DNA of 35,297 nucleotides, taken from contig RFZJ01000040.1 of the NCBI GenBank assembly GCA_009920765.1, positions 1 to 35,297 on the forward strand. Reading direction: 5' to 3'. This document shows, in pieces, positions 7,609 to 16,481 of this stretch. The DNA is from Planctomycetota bacterium. Its GTDB lineage: Bacteria; Planctomycetota; Planctomycetia; Gemmatales; Gemmataceae. Under the pieces are notes generated by a model. It did no database searches. It saw nothing but the letters and a program-made list of their open reading frames with translations, and was not told where the DNA came from. Within the stretch, counting starts at the first letter, position 1. The number at the start of each line of letters is the position of its first letter. The position numbers and the translations under genes are program-made.

Positions 7609-9186
7609 ATGTCTTCGGACCAGTACTTCTTTATCACCACCGCTATCGATTACCCCAATAGCAGGCCACATATTGGCACAGCCTTTGAAAAAATCGGCGC
7701 CGATGTTCAGGCACGATTCCAGCGCATGCAGGGAAAAAATGTTTTCTTTCTCATGGGTAATGATGAAAACACCATCAAGGTTGCCCGCAGGGCTGCAGAA
7801 CTTGATCTTGATGTCCAAGCTTATTGCGACGAAATGGCGAACCAATTCAAAGAGGTTTGGCGTGCCTTGGATATTAGCTTTGATGATTTCATCCAAACCA
7901 GCGAACCCAGACATCACAAATGCTGCAAAGTCTTCACTCAAAAAGTTTTTGACAACGGGCATATCTATAAAGGTGGATACGAAGGCTGGTATTGCGAGGG
8001 ATGCGAAGCATTCAAAACCGAAAAAGAACTGGACGAAAAGAAGATCTGCCCCAGCCACAAAACCCCTGCAGTCAAACGCATGGAACCATGCTATTTCTTT
8101 GCCCTATCCAATTTTCGTGATCAACTTCTTGCCTTCTATGAACAAAACCCTGATTTTATCCAGCCCGAAAGCAGGCGCAATGAAGTCATGGCCCTTGTTC
8201 AATCCGAGCTTAAAGATGTAAACATCACCCGATCTGGGCAAACATGGGGCATACCCGTCCCTTTCGATCCAGAGTTTACTATTTATGTCTGGTTTGATGC
8301 ACTGCTCAATTACATCACTGCAGCAGGTTATGGCGAGGACGAAATAAAGTTCAACAAATATTGGCCCGCCGACTTGCACGTGATTGGCAAAGATATAACT
8401 CGGTTTCATTGCGCATTATGGCCCGCCATGTGCTTTGCTGCTGGAATAGCGCCACCCAAAAAAGTCTTTGGCCACGGTTTTGTTTATGTCAAAAATGAAG
8501 AAACCGGAGATGTCCAGAAAATCAGTAAATCCCTGGGCAATGTGGTTGAACCAATGGAAATCATCACCAAGTTCAGCGCAGAAGCTTTTCGCTATTATTT
8601 CCTGAGGGAATGCCCTTTCCCTGCCGATGGGGAATTCAGCCTGCAACGATTTGTAGACATATACAACTCAGATTTGGCAAACAATTTAGGCAATCTTTAC
8701 AGCAGGGTTGTAGGATTGATTGGCAAGAATTACGAGGGCGAATTAAAAGACATCGGCCACTCGGATGAGCCATTGTTTGCAGAAGAAAATTTAAGATCAA
8801 TTGTAGACCAAGTCCAGGGTTTGGTTGAAAGCTGCCATTACAGTCAGGCATTGCAAAAGATCTGGTCGTTGATTTTAGATCCTGCGAACCAATATGCAGA
8901 AAAAACAGCCCCTTGGACCCTTGTAAAAACAGACAAGGAAAAAACCAAAGTCGTGCTGGTGCAATTAATCGAAGCGGTAAGAATCGCTGCGGTTCTACTA
9001 AAGCCCTTTTTACCCAAGCTTGCTGAAAAATTGTACACCAGCTTTAATTTTTCAGCACCTTGGGCGTCTATCAATTACCTTGAGGCTTTAAAGCCCATAA
9101 CCAACCATACAAGCATTAAAATTCTTGCAGAACTGGAGAATGGCAAGGTAAAACCTTTACTTCCGAGAATTCAAAAAGCTGTTTAA
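7609..9186 (+). CDS. metG: Methionyl-tRNA synthetase
   Basis: A 525-residue class I synthetase that charges tRNA-Met with methionine in the cytoplasm. The HIGH-type signature is PHIGTAF (residues 20-26), and the KMSKS loop appears as KISKS at 304-308, a tolerated variant. The connective-peptide insert has CEGC (129-132) plus CPSH (147-150), consistent with a one-zinc knuckle. Other landmarks are YVWFDALLNYITA and HVIGKDITRFHCALWPA, which line the methionine and ATP pocket. An anticodon-binding helical domain follows, with ANNLGNLYSRV at its start. The protein ends after about 525 residues and lacks the C-terminal tRNA-binding EMAP-like domain of longer MetG forms. The ATG at 7609 has AAAGG seven bases upstream. 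The ECF sigma gene begins about 107 bp downstream on the same strand, with no obvious terminator between. Confidence 0.96.
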   Translation: MSSDQYFFITTAIDYPNSRPHIGTAFEKIGADVQARFQRMQGKNVFFLMGNDENTIKVARRAAELDLDVQAYCDEMANQFKEVWRALDISFDDFIQTSEPRHHKCCKVFTQKVFDNGHIYKGGYEGWYCEGCEAFKTEKELDEKKICPSHKTPAVKRMEPCYFFALSNFRDQLLAFYEQNPDFIQPESRRNEVMALVQSELKDVNITRSGQTWGIPVPFDPEFTIYVWFDALLNYITAAGYGEDEIKFNKYWPADLHVIGKDITRFHCALWPAMCFAAGIAPPKKVFGHGFVYVKNEETGDVQKISKSLGNVVEPMEIITKFSAEAFRYYFLRECPFPADGEFSLQRFVDIYNSDLANNLGNLYSRVVGLIGKNYEGELKDIGHSDEPLFAEENLRSIVDQVQGLVESCHYSQALQKIWSLILDPANQYAEKTAPWTLVKTDKEKTKVVLVQLIEAVRIAAVLLKPFLPKLAEKLYTSFNFSAPWASINYLEALKPITNHTSIKILAELENGKVKPLLPRIQKAV

Positions 9187-9292
9187 TACCCTTAGTTTTC
9201 TTGAAAGTGGGCCCTTTTGAAACAAACAGCAAAAGATTTTTCAAAATATAGCGAACCTTTTGCACAGTTACAGCGTAGAAAGCACAGGTAGT

Positions 9293-9910
9293 GTGAGTCA
9301 GTCATCAAATATTCCAGAAAGGTCTGACGAAGAGTTGTTTAGACTTTTTCGTGCGGGAAATGCTTCCGCTTTTGATGCCTTGGTTCATCGTTACGAAGGA
9401 GAATTATTTGGTTATTTGAACAGATACCTGCGCAATCGAGAACTTGCAGAAGATACTTTTCAAATTACCTTTATGACCGTTTATCAAAAAGCGGATAGCT
9501 TTGAAGAGGGCAAAAAGTTCAAGCCTTGGTTATATGCAATAGCAACGAATCTGGCTATTGATGCATCAAGAAAAAGAAAACGAAGGCTGGCTGTCAGCTT
9601 GGAAAGTGAATGGAATGCTGGCGAAAGTAACGCCAAGGCTGGCAGTTTACGCGATGGCTTGGAAGGCCACGATGAGAAGCCCGAAAACATGATGCTCGTT
9701 GATGAAAAGAAAGTTCAGGTACGCAAGGCAATAGACATGCTTCCTGAAAATTTGCGCCAGGTGTTATTGTTGGCATACTTTCACGAGTTTAAATATCAGG
9801 AAATCAGCGAGGTTCTTGGAATCCCATTAGGAACGGTAAAATCTAGATTGCATGCAGCCATGGAAAAATTCCAGCAATCTTGGGAACGAATGCAGGAAGT
9901 GGTTTCATAA
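9293..9910 (+). CDS. ECF-type RNA polymerase sigma factor
   Basis: A sigma-70 family protein of the extracytoplasmic-function type, about 205 residues, with region 2 and region 4 only. Region 2 includes AFDALVHRYEGELFGYLNRY, then NRELAEDTFQITFMTVY and FKPWLYAIATNLAIDASR; region 4 includes LPENLRQVLLLAYFHEFKYQ and VLGIPLGTVKSRLHAAMEK, the -35-binding helix-turn-helix. I start at the GTG at 9293 (AGG just upstream). The frame is open to a TTG at 9260, which has no ribosome site and would add 11 residues before the first conserved segment. The stop overlaps the next start by one base (TAATG), so the downstream anti-sigma-like gene is probably translationally coupled. This pairing is the usual layout for ECF regulation, with the partner holding the sigma factor inactive until a signal arrives. 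Confidence 0.9.
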   Translation: MSQSSNIPERSDEELFRLFRAGNASAFDALVHRYEGELFGYLNRYLRNRELAEDTFQITFMTVYQKADSFEEGKKFKPWLYAIATNLAIDASRKRKRRLAVSLESEWNAGESNAKAGSLRDGLEGHDEKPENMMLVDEKKVQVRKAIDMLPENLRQVLLLAYFHEFKYQEISEVLGIPLGTVKSRLHAAMEKFQQSWERMQEVVS

Positions 9911-10911
9911 TGAACGAAAATAGTGAAAATATGGACCAGATTTTGCGTTATGCAATGAATATTCATGAGACGGCCGAAGTGGCGGAAATAAAGCACCGTC
10001 TTCTTTCAGAACCTGAGGCTCAAGCGCATTTGGAAGTGATGCGTAAGAGTATCAATCTGCTACATGAAGACCGGGCTTCAGATCCGCCATCTTTTAATCT
10101 TGCGAAGAAAACCATCCTGCGTGTCAAGGGTGCCAAAACCCAAACCATTCAATTTAAACAAAAAAAACACGCCATTGGACAAATAGGAAATTACAGGAAC
10201 TCCATCCGCAGGTTTGATCTGTTGGTAGCCGCTGGGCTTTTGATCATCATCAGCGGGGTTCTTGCACCTTGGTTGCATCAGGCTCGAACCCAGGCTGAAA
10301 AACTGGCCTGCGCCAACAACATGCGTGAGTTCCATAAATCTTTCCAACACTATGCTTCTTTGCAGCCTGATGGGAAGTTCCCATTTGTCGAACCCACCGG
10401 CCCACGTAGTTTCGCAGGTGTTTATGTTCCAACTCTCAGGCAACATGGCTTACTGGGTGATTACCATTCTGTTTCCTGCCCGGTTAACCAACGTAAACTG
10501 CCCACGGAAACCAACCTGGAACAACTTGCCTCCATGTATCAAAATAAATCCAATTCCGGTTATCAACGCCTTACCAAAGATGCGGGCGGTGATTACGCTT
10601 ATTCGCTAGGCTACAACAACCAAGGTTCGCTCACTGGGCTTACCAATAAATCCCCTGGTGACTCACCAATCTTGGCTGATAAAATCAACCCTTCCACCTC
10701 CAATATGGCATTTAATCATGGTGGTTCAGGAAACAATGTATTGTTTGTAGGCGGCCATGTTCGCTGGTTACCTGCACGAAAGCAAAACGGCATTGGTGAT
10801 GATATTTTCATGAACGAAGACCACAAAATACTTGCAGGAAAACATCTTCAAGACCATGTGCTTGCACCAAGCCATGCCCGACCCTATGGCGACTCCGGCT
10901 CACCAGATTAA
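9910..10911 (+). CDS. Membrane anti-sigma-like protein with DUF1559/pseudopilin-like C-terminal domain
   Basis: A 333-residue protein coupled to the ECF sigma gene. The N-terminal ~90 residues are charged and cytoplasmic in character (ENMDQILRYAMNIHETAEVA), in the place expected for a sigma-binding region, with no Cys/His zinc motif. One membrane helix follows (LLVAAGLLIIISGVLAPWL, about residues 104-122), then QARTQAEKLACANNMREFHK, which copies the post-helix segment of pseudopilins and DUF1559 proteins. Near the end, FNHGGSGNNVLFVGGHVRWL mirrors the H-x9-DG motif of that family with Asp replaced by Gly. I read it as an anti-sigma factor whose sensor is a pseudopilin-like periplasmic domain, joined without a prepilin leader. 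The family similarity is seen; the regulatory role is inferred from coupling. A terminator follows at 11006. Confidence 0.72.
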   Translation: MNENSENMDQILRYAMNIHETAEVAEIKHRLLSEPEAQAHLEVMRKSINLLHEDRASDPPSFNLAKKTILRVKGAKTQTIQFKQKKHAIGQIGNYRNSIRRFDLLVAAGLLIIISGVLAPWLHQARTQAEKLACANNMREFHKSFQHYASLQPDGKFPFVEPTGPRSFAGVYVPTLRQHGLLGDYHSVSCPVNQRKLPTETNLEQLASMYQNKSNSGYQRLTKDAGGDYAYSLGYNNQGSLTGLTNKSPGDSPILADKINPSTSNMAFNHGGSGNNVLFVGGHVRWLPARKQNGIGDDIFMNEDHKILAGKHLQDHVLAPSHARPYGDSGSPD

Positions 10912-10952
10912 TTCCAAGAATTCCCCACAAAACTCTTTGCTTTAAAAAACAA

Positions 10953-10973
10953 ATCTTTTATTATTAAGTTCTT
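10953..10973 (+). repeat. AT-rich 21-bp element, copy 1 of 2
   Basis: ATCTTTyATTATTAArTTCTT with y=T and r=G here. It differs at two positions from the copy at 23312-23332. Each copy lies about 42-47 bp past the stop of a sigma/anti-sigma pair and upstream of a gene for an exported protein. It may be part of a promoter or simply chance similarity in AT-rich DNA. Confidence 0.35.
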
Positions 10974-11005
10974 CGATTAATCAGTTGATTGAAGGCCGGA
11001 CTTAA

Positions 11006-11033
11006 AAAGCATGATGGTCATGCTTTATTTTTT
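11006..11033 (+). terminator. Intrinsic terminator after the sigma/anti-sigma pair
   Basis: AAAGCATGA and TCATGCTTT form a perfect 9-bp stem with a TGG loop, followed by A and six T. It ends 40 bp before the cytochrome start, and an upstream in-frame ATG of that gene falls inside the stem, which argues for the later start. Confidence 0.85.
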
Positions 11034-11073
11034 AGCCCCCCAGATTCTTTCTGTTCCTAGAAATTGTAACACC

Positions 11074-13845
11074 ATGAAAAAAATCATCTCCACGATTGTT
11101 CTTTGCTTTTTCATTTCTGCAATTGATCCGGCCCAGATATTGGCAGCAGATACCTCTAAAAAGCCCATCGTGCCTGGATACGAGCGCTTTTCACAAGGCA
11201 AGGAAATCGATCAGGCCCAGTTGGGTTTACTGCTGCTGGGAGAATTAAATTGCACCAGTTGCCATTCCCCAGGCACCATTTCAAAAGGGCTAATCCAAGG
11301 AAAGCAGGCACCCTTGCTGGATAAGGTTGGCGGAAGAATCAAGCCAGAATATTTTGAAAGTTTTCTTTCAAAAACGCATGAAGTAAAACCGGGAAATACC
11401 GAGCAAGAAAAACAAGCCACAGCAAAAGCATTGGCCCACTATCTCGCCCAACAAGCCGGGCCAACCGAAAAGTTGATTTTCGATCCCAAGCAAGTTGCAT
11501 TGGGAAAAACCCTTTTTGCGCAGTCGGGTTGTGTTGCCTGCCATGCTGGAAGAGATCAAGCTGCCAAGGAAGTTCTTAATGTAAATAACTCAGTTCCCCT
11601 TGGGGCGCTTGAAAACAAATACACCGTAGGCTCGCTTACCAACTTTTTGGAAAACCCGCATCAAGTTCGCCCTTCTGGGAGAATGCCTGCGGTGCTCAAG
11701 GATAAAAAAGAAGCCCAGGCAGTTGCCTGTTATTTGCTTCAGGGAGCAAAATCTTCCCCAAAATCTGCCGGGGTATTAAAGTTCGAGTATTTTGAAGGTT
11801 CCTGGACAAAGCTTCCCGATTTTGCAAAGCTGAAAGCAAATGCAAAAGGTGTAGCCTCTGATTTCGATGTCGAAGTTGCCCAAAAATCGAACAACAATGC
11901 CCTCCGTTTTGAAGGCTGGTTCAAATTGCAAAGTGCAGGCAAATACACAATTCATCTGGGCAGTGATGATGGTTCAAAAATCTGGATCGATGGAAAACTC
12001 ATCATTGATAACGATGGTATTCACCCGCATACCGTAATCAGCAAAACCGTTGAACTTTACAAGGGCGAACACAAAGTAGAAGTGGGAATTTTTGATGGAG
12101 GCGGAGATTACTCTTTAACGGTTGAAATTGAAAGCAATAACCTGCCAAGGCAACCATTATCAGGGATTTGCTCCATCGATGAAAAAACCGCTGAAGGAAC
12201 GACCACGGTTGCAAAGGTTGCCGCTGCCCCTGGGCAACCCGAACCCTTTAAATTGGATTCAGCACTGGCAGCCAAGGGCAAGGCGCTGTTCGCTTCTGTT
12301 GGTTGTGCGAATTGCCATGGCCTGAATGAAAACAACAAGCGAATTGCCCCGGTAGTCAAAGGGCCGGAATTATTAAAGTTGCGCCCCGAGACCGGTTGCC
12401 TTTCAGAAAACCCCCAAGGCAAGTCCCCCAACTTCGCACTTGATGGGAAACAAAAAGCTGCAATCGCGCTGGCCCTGAAAAATTTAGCCAGCATGCCTGC
12501 ATCACCTGATAGCAAGGCTTTGATCAATCAAACCTTTCTTTCCTTGAATTGCTATGCTTGTCATCAGCGTGACAAAATAGGAGGCCCTGAAGATTCTCGT
12601 AATGCTTCGTTTGTAACCACCCAGCCCGAGATGGGGGATGAAGGCCGACTTCCTCCGGCTCTTACAGGTGTAGGAGCCAAGCTTAACCCGGATTGGCTTA
12701 AACAAGTCCTTGAACAAGGAACCAAGGTCCGGCCTTACATGCTGACAAGAATGCCCAAGTATGGCAGTGGCAATGTTAATCATCTGATTAAACCCCTGGA
12801 TGAAGTTGATACCATCGCACCTGTAGAAGCGATTCAGTTTGCAGATACACCAGCAAAGGTTAAATCTTCAGGCAGACTTTTGGTCGGATCCAAGGCATTG
12901 GCATGCATCAAATGCCATACCTTCAACAATCAAAAGGCTGAAGGTATTCAGGCCCTTGATTTAACCAGTATGCCTCAGCGCTTAAAGAGAGATTGGTTTC
13001 AACGCTATATGCTGGACCCCCAACCATTCAGGCCGGGTACCAGAATGCCCGCCCCATGGCCCATGGGTAAAACATTCTTTGACGATATCCTTGAAGGTAA
13101 CACTAAAAAACAAATTGAAGGCATTTATGTTTATCTTAGCCAAGGTGGAAAAGCCTCTCCTCCTGAAGGCCTTTCACGCGAATCCATCGTGCTGGTTCCA
13201 GACAAGGAACCTATCATTTATCGTAACTTTATCGAAGGGGCGGGTGCTCGAGCCATTGGTGTGGGTTATCCCGAAAAAGTGAATTTGGCTTTTGATGCGA
13301 ACTCTTTGCGAGTCGCAATGATCTGGCAGGGGGCATTCATAGATGCAGCCCGGCATTGGCGCGATCGCGGAGTTGGTTATCAGCCGCCTTTGGGCGACAA
13401 TGTGATTTCCCTGCCTGCTGGCCCGACTTTTGCGACTCTGGCCAACGAAAAAGAAAACTGGCCCACAATAACCGCCAAAGAGCAAGCTGGCACTTTTATC
13501 AGTTATACTGTCGATACCTTGGGAAGGCCTTCCTTCCAATACAAGTATGCAGATGTCTTGATCTCTGATTTTCCCACCCCAACCAAAAACAAAGAAGGTG
13601 GATTCTCAAGGGCGTTTACACTTGAAAGTAAAACTCCGCCCTCGCTGCTTTACTTAAGGGCTGCTGCAGCAAGCAAAATCGAAGAACAAAAGGATGGCTG
13701 GTTCTTGATCGATGGGGAATACAAGCTCCGTCTGGTGGGAACAAAGAAGCCTATAGTTCGGGAATCCAATGGCAAAAAGGAAATCCTTGTGCCTGTGGTT
13801 TTCGAAAACGGCACATGCAAACTTGTTCAGGAATATTCCTGGTAA
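11074..13845 (+). CDS. Secreted penta-haem c-type cytochrome with PA14 domain
   Basis: A 923-residue exported protein with five CxxCH haem c sites: CTSCH (60), CVACH (153), CANCH (411), CYACH (493) and CIKCH (611). Likely axial methionines sit in repeated RMP phrases (SGRMPAVL, LTRMPKYG and GTRMPAPWP). Between the second and third haems, about residues 235-355, is a PA14-type carbohydrate-binding domain with LGSDDGSKIWIDGKLI as its core. The last 220 residues hold no haem motif and I do not recognise them; they include PEKVNLAFDANSLRVAMIW, as in other planctomycete PA14/cytochrome proteins. The start MKKIISTIVLCFFISA gives a proper signal peptide, although the ribosome site is weak; the frame to 11011 runs into a terminator hairpin. 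The following gene, 37 bp downstream, encodes a propeller protein and probably forms an operon. Likely periplasmic electron transfer linked to sugar oxidation (inference). Confidence 0.88.
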   Translation: MKKIISTIVLCFFISAIDPAQILAADTSKKPIVPGYERFSQGKEIDQAQLGLLLLGELNCTSCHSPGTISKGLIQGKQAPLLDKVGGRIKPEYFESFLSKTHEVKPGNTEQEKQATAKALAHYLAQQAGPTEKLIFDPKQVALGKTLFAQSGCVACHAGRDQAAKEVLNVNNSVPLGALENKYTVGSLTNFLENPHQVRPSGRMPAVLKDKKEAQAVACYLLQGAKSSPKSAGVLKFEYFEGSWTKLPDFAKLKANAKGVASDFDVEVAQKSNNNALRFEGWFKLQSAGKYTIHLGSDDGSKIWIDGKLIIDNDGIHPHTVISKTVELYKGEHKVEVGIFDGGGDYSLTVEIESNNLPRQPLSGICSIDEKTAEGTTTVAKVAAAPGQPEPFKLDSALAAKGKALFASVGCANCHGLNENNKRIAPVVKGPELLKLRPETGCLSENPQGKSPNFALDGKQKAAIALALKNLASMPASPDSKALINQTFLSLNCYACHQRDKIGGPEDSRNASFVTTQPEMGDEGRLPPALTGVGAKLNPDWLKQVLEQGTKVRPYMLTRMPKYGSGNVNHLIKPLDEVDTIAPVEAIQFADTPAKVKSSGRLLVGSKALACIKCHTFNNQKAEGIQALDLTSMPQRLKRDWFQRYMLDPQPFRPGTRMPAPWPMGKTFFDDILEGNTKKQIEGIYVYLSQGGKASPPEGLSRESIVLVPDKEPIIYRNFIEGAGARAIGVGYPEKVNLAFDANSLRVAMIWQGAFIDAARHWRDRGVGYQPPLGDNVISLPAGPTFATLANEKENWPTITAKEQAGTFISYTVDTLGRPSFQYKYADVLISDFPTPTKNKEGGFSRAFTLESKTPPSLLYLRAAAASKIEEQKDGWFLIDGEYKLRLVGTKKPIVRESNGKKEILVPVVFENGTCKLVQEYSW

Positions 13846-13882
13846 CTTACCTTAACACTTAAAAGCTTCAGGGACACATAAT

Positions 13883-15373
13883 ATGAAAAACACATTGCTT
13901 CTTTCAGGCCTTTTTACGGGCCTCCTTCTTGCATCTTTTTCAAAAGCTGCAGATCCTATCCCCACTGAAGATGACTACTACAAAATAGTCAAATTCGAAA
14001 TCCCAAAAGATGTCGTGCTTGAAGCAGGTGCAATCGAACTTACCTCAGACAATAAGCTTTTTGTCAGTTCCCGCAGGGGGGAAATTTGGTCCATCGAAAA
14101 CCCCTTTGCCAAGGATCTCGCCAAGGATGCAAAATGGACCCGCTATGCACACGGCCTTCACGAAGTTCTTGGGCTGGCTTCCAAGGATGGTTGGATCTAT
14201 GCCACCCAGCGGGGCGAACTCACCAAGCTTAAAGATTCAAATGGTGATGGCAAAGCGGATATCTTCCAAACCGTTAGCGATGCCTGGGAAATCAATGGTG
14301 ATTACCACGAATACGCCTTCGGCTCCAAGTTCGACAAGGATGGCAACATCTGGATAGTTCTTTGTTTGACAGGTTCTTTCAGCAGCAATAGCAAATATCG
14401 AGGTTGGTGTGTTCGTGTGAATGCTGATGGAACTTTCACCCCAACCTGCAGTGGCATACGTTCTCCTGGAGGCATTGGATTCAATGCGGCGGGCGATTGC
14501 TTTTATACTGATAACCAAGGGCCATGGAACGGTACAAGCAGTCTCAAGCATTTATTACCCGGATCCTTTCAAGGGCACCCCGATGGCAATAAATGGTTTG
14601 ATCTTAAAGAAGCAAAGCTCGCTGGCCCAAAACCTGAAACGCCCAAGAGTGGCTCCCGCATGATGATTGAAGCTGAGCGCATTCCACAACTTATGCCCCC
14701 TGCTATTTATTTCCCCTATAAGAAAATGGGACAATCCGCCTCAGGTATCGACTTCGATAAATCCGAGGGCAAGTTTGGACCTTTCCAAAACCAGCTATTT
14801 GTCTCTGACCAGACCAACAGTACAGTCATGCGGGTTCATCTCGAGAAAGTTCATGGCAGATACCAGGGCGCATGCTTCCCATTCAGAAAAGGTTTTGGTT
14901 CTGGCAATGTTCCCGTGATGGCATCAAAAAACGGACACCTCTTCGTTGGCGGCACGAATCGCGGCTGGGGTTCGCATGGGAACAAACCTTTCGCCCTCGA
15001 GCGCTTGGATTGGACCGGGAAAGTACCTTTCGAAATTCACGAAATGCGTGCTAAAAATGATGGATTTGAACTCACCTTCACCCACCCTGTCGATCCTAAA
15101 ACCGCTGCAGATGTCGCTTCTTACAAAATGAGCACCTACTGCTACATTTACCAATCTGCCTATGGAAGCCCCGAGGTTGATTTCACCTACCCTAAAATCA
15201 CTTCCGCTGTGGTCGCCCCAGATAACAAAAGCGTTCGAATCGTCATCGACAAGCCTGTTGCTGGCCACATCCATGACCTCACAGTAGCAGGGGTTCGATC
15301 AAAAGACGGGCTACCTTTGCTTCACCCCGAAGCCTATTATACTCTGAACTATATTCCTGAAAAATCAAAGTAA
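13883..15373 (+). CDS. Secreted beta-propeller protein, glucose/sorbosone dehydrogenase-like
   Basis: A 496-residue exported protein with a clear signal peptide ([20 protein letters not shown], cleavage near SKAADP). Repeating blade phrases such as [47 protein letters not shown] and [14 protein letters not shown] fit the PQQ-dependent sugar dehydrogenase or NHL-like propellers that accompany planctomycete cytochromes. DSNGDGKAD looks like a calcium-binding loop. The C-terminal ~110 residues ([20 protein letters not shown] onward) resemble an immunoglobulin-like domain. A CAGGGA ribosome site precedes the ATG by nine bases. It sits directly after the penta-haem cytochrome and ends at a strong terminator, so the pair likely works together, with the propeller oxidising a sugar or alcohol and the haems taking the electrons. 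The cofactor and substrate cannot be told from sequence alone. Confidence 0.8.
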   Translation: MKNTLLLSGLFTGLLLASFSKAADPIPTEDDYYKIVKFEIPKDVVLEAGAIELTSDNKLFVSSRRGEIWSIENPFAKDLAKDAKWTRYAHGLHEVLGLASKDGWIYATQRGELTKLKDSNGDGKADIFQTVSDAWEINGDYHEYAFGSKFDKDGNIWIVLCLTGSFSSNSKYRGWCVRVNADGTFTPTCSGIRSPGGIGFNAAGDCFYTDNQGPWNGTSSLKHLLPGSFQGHPDGNKWFDLKEAKLAGPKPETPKSGSRMMIEAERIPQLMPPAIYFPYKKMGQSASGIDFDKSEGKFGPFQNQLFVSDQTNSTVMRVHLEKVHGRYQGACFPFRKGFGSGNVPVMASKNGHLFVGGTNRGWGSHGNKPFALERLDWTGKVPFEIHEMRAKNDGFELTFTHPVDPKTAADVASYKMSTYCYIYQSAYGSPEVDFTYPKITSAVVAPDNKSVRIVIDKPVAGHIHDLTVAGVRSKDGLPLLHPEAYYTLNYIPEKSK

Positions 15374-15407
15374 CTACTTGTTGATTATCAAATACTCAAA
15401 AGCCAAG

Positions 15408-15441
15408 GGATCTACTTGACCAATAAAGTAGATCCTTTTTT
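15408..15441 (+). terminator. Intrinsic terminator after the cytochrome/propeller operon
   Basis: GGATCTACTT and AAGTAGATCC form a perfect 10-bp stem with an 8-base loop, followed by six T, 35 bp past the stop codon. Confidence 0.92.
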
Positions 15442-15476
15442 ATGCACAACGGTAAGCATTAATTCCTTTTGCATTC

Positions 15477-15505
15477 TTGACAAGGCAACCGTTGGGCCTT
15501 AGGGT
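15477..15505 (+). promoter_or_regulatory. Possible promoter of the PH-domain-like membrane protein gene
   Basis: A perfect TTGACA (15477-15482) is followed after 17 bp by TAGGGT (15500-15505), a weak -10. An inverted repeat, CAACGGT (15447-15453) and ACCGTTG (15488-15494), brackets the -35 box and could be an operator. Confidence 0.35.
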
Positions 15506-15555
15506 TACATGATATTTAATTGTTCAAACTAAAGGTATGCTTGGAGAAAGAGCCC

Positions 15556-16398
15556 ATGTCCACTGATATTACATCCCCCAGCACTTTGCCCTCTAAACCC
15601 AGAGATATCACCGTTTACAGTCATTCCATGCTGTTCTACTGGTGGCCAGTCTGGTTTGTGGGCTACATCCTCGCAGCACTCACCCTTTGGGATCAGCACC
15701 TATTAATGGTTGTTCCTATCCATGCAGAGGCAAAATCTGTTAAATTCATTGATGGAAAAGAGGGGAATGTGATTATGGTCCCCGAGGGAGAAAGTCTTTT
15801 GAAAGACTCAAAAGGATCCTTGATTCAACCCACTCTTTATGTGGCGCAAAGCAAAAATTATGGAGTGGTCTTCTGTCTAACGCTTCTACTTACTATTTTC
15901 ATCACCAGTGTATCCCTGCGTGGAATGTGGTCTATTCTGGTCATTGTTGTGATTATCATGGGCGTCACGATCTTAATGCTGGCTGGTTACTGGGAAAAAA
16001 TCACCGCGGCATTCTCGATGTTGGATATCCGAATCAACCTGGGGGGATATCTATTCACCTCAACCGGCTTGCTTATCATCTGGCTGATTGCATTTATGTT
16101 TTTCGACAGGCAGATTTATGTCACCTTTAGCCCGGGACAATTGCGGGTGCGAACTGAAATAGGCGATGGCGAAAAAGTTTATGATGCCACCGGCCTAACT
16201 TTTGAAAAACAACGCAGCGACATTTTTAGGCACGGCATATTGGGCCTTTGGTTCTTAAACATCGGAACAGGCGATCTCATCATCAAAACTTCTGGAGCCC
16301 AAAACCACACCTTTGATCTTCCAAATGTAATTGCAGTTGAATCAAAAATCAAAGCCATCGAGCAATTGATGCAATCCAAAGATGTCAACCTGACATAA
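15556..16398 (+). CDS. Membrane protein with PH-like C-terminal domain
   Basis: A 280-residue integral membrane protein of unknown role. After a short cytoplasmic start there is a membrane segment (WWPVWFVGYILAALTLW), an outside loop of roughly 75 residues, and then three close hydrophobic helices (VVFCLTLLLTIFITSV, WSILVIVVIIMGVTIL and GLLIIWLIAFMFF). The last ~90 residues (IYVTFSPGQLRVRTEIGDGE; FRHGILGLWFLNIGTGDLII; FDLPNVIAVESKIKAIEQL) resemble bacterial PH-type domains, which often sit on membrane proteins in this phylum. The ATG at 15556 has GGAG ten bases upstream; the frame extends to a TTG at 15520 without support. The gene has its own promoter-like region and a shared terminator downstream, so it appears monocistronic. 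I do not recognise a specific function; similar proteins are annotated as hypothetical. Confidence 0.75.
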   Translation: MSTDITSPSTLPSKPRDITVYSHSMLFYWWPVWFVGYILAALTLWDQHLLMVVPIHAEAKSVKFIDGKEGNVIMVPEGESLLKDSKGSLIQPTLYVAQSKNYGVVFCLTLLLTIFITSVSLRGMWSILVIVVIIMGVTILMLAGYWEKITAAFSMLDIRINLGGYLFTSTGLLIIWLIAFMFFDRQIYVTFSPGQLRVRTEIGDGEKVYDATGLTFEKQRSDIFRHGILGLWFLNIGTGDLIIKTSGAQNHTFDLPNVIAVESKIKAIEQLMQSKDVNLT

Positions 16399-16426
16399 CT
16401 TCCGAGAACTAAAGTATAAGCCAAAA

Positions 16427-16463
16427 GAAAAAGCCCGGCATGAAACCGGGCTTTTTCTTTTTT
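16427..16463. terminator. Bidirectional intrinsic terminator
   Basis: GAAAAAGCCCGG and CCGGGCTTTTTC form a perfect 12-bp stem with a 7-base loop. Six T follow on the plus strand, and the A-rich 5' side gives T on the minus strand. It serves the convergent membrane protein gene and the acidic/basic protein gene. Confidence 0.92.
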
Positions 16464-16481
16464 CCATTACCAAGAACTTGA

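Noticed and set aside
11011..11073. Earlier ATG of the cytochrome gene
   Set aside because: It falls inside the terminator hairpin at 11006-11033, and the signal peptide starts cleanly at 11074.
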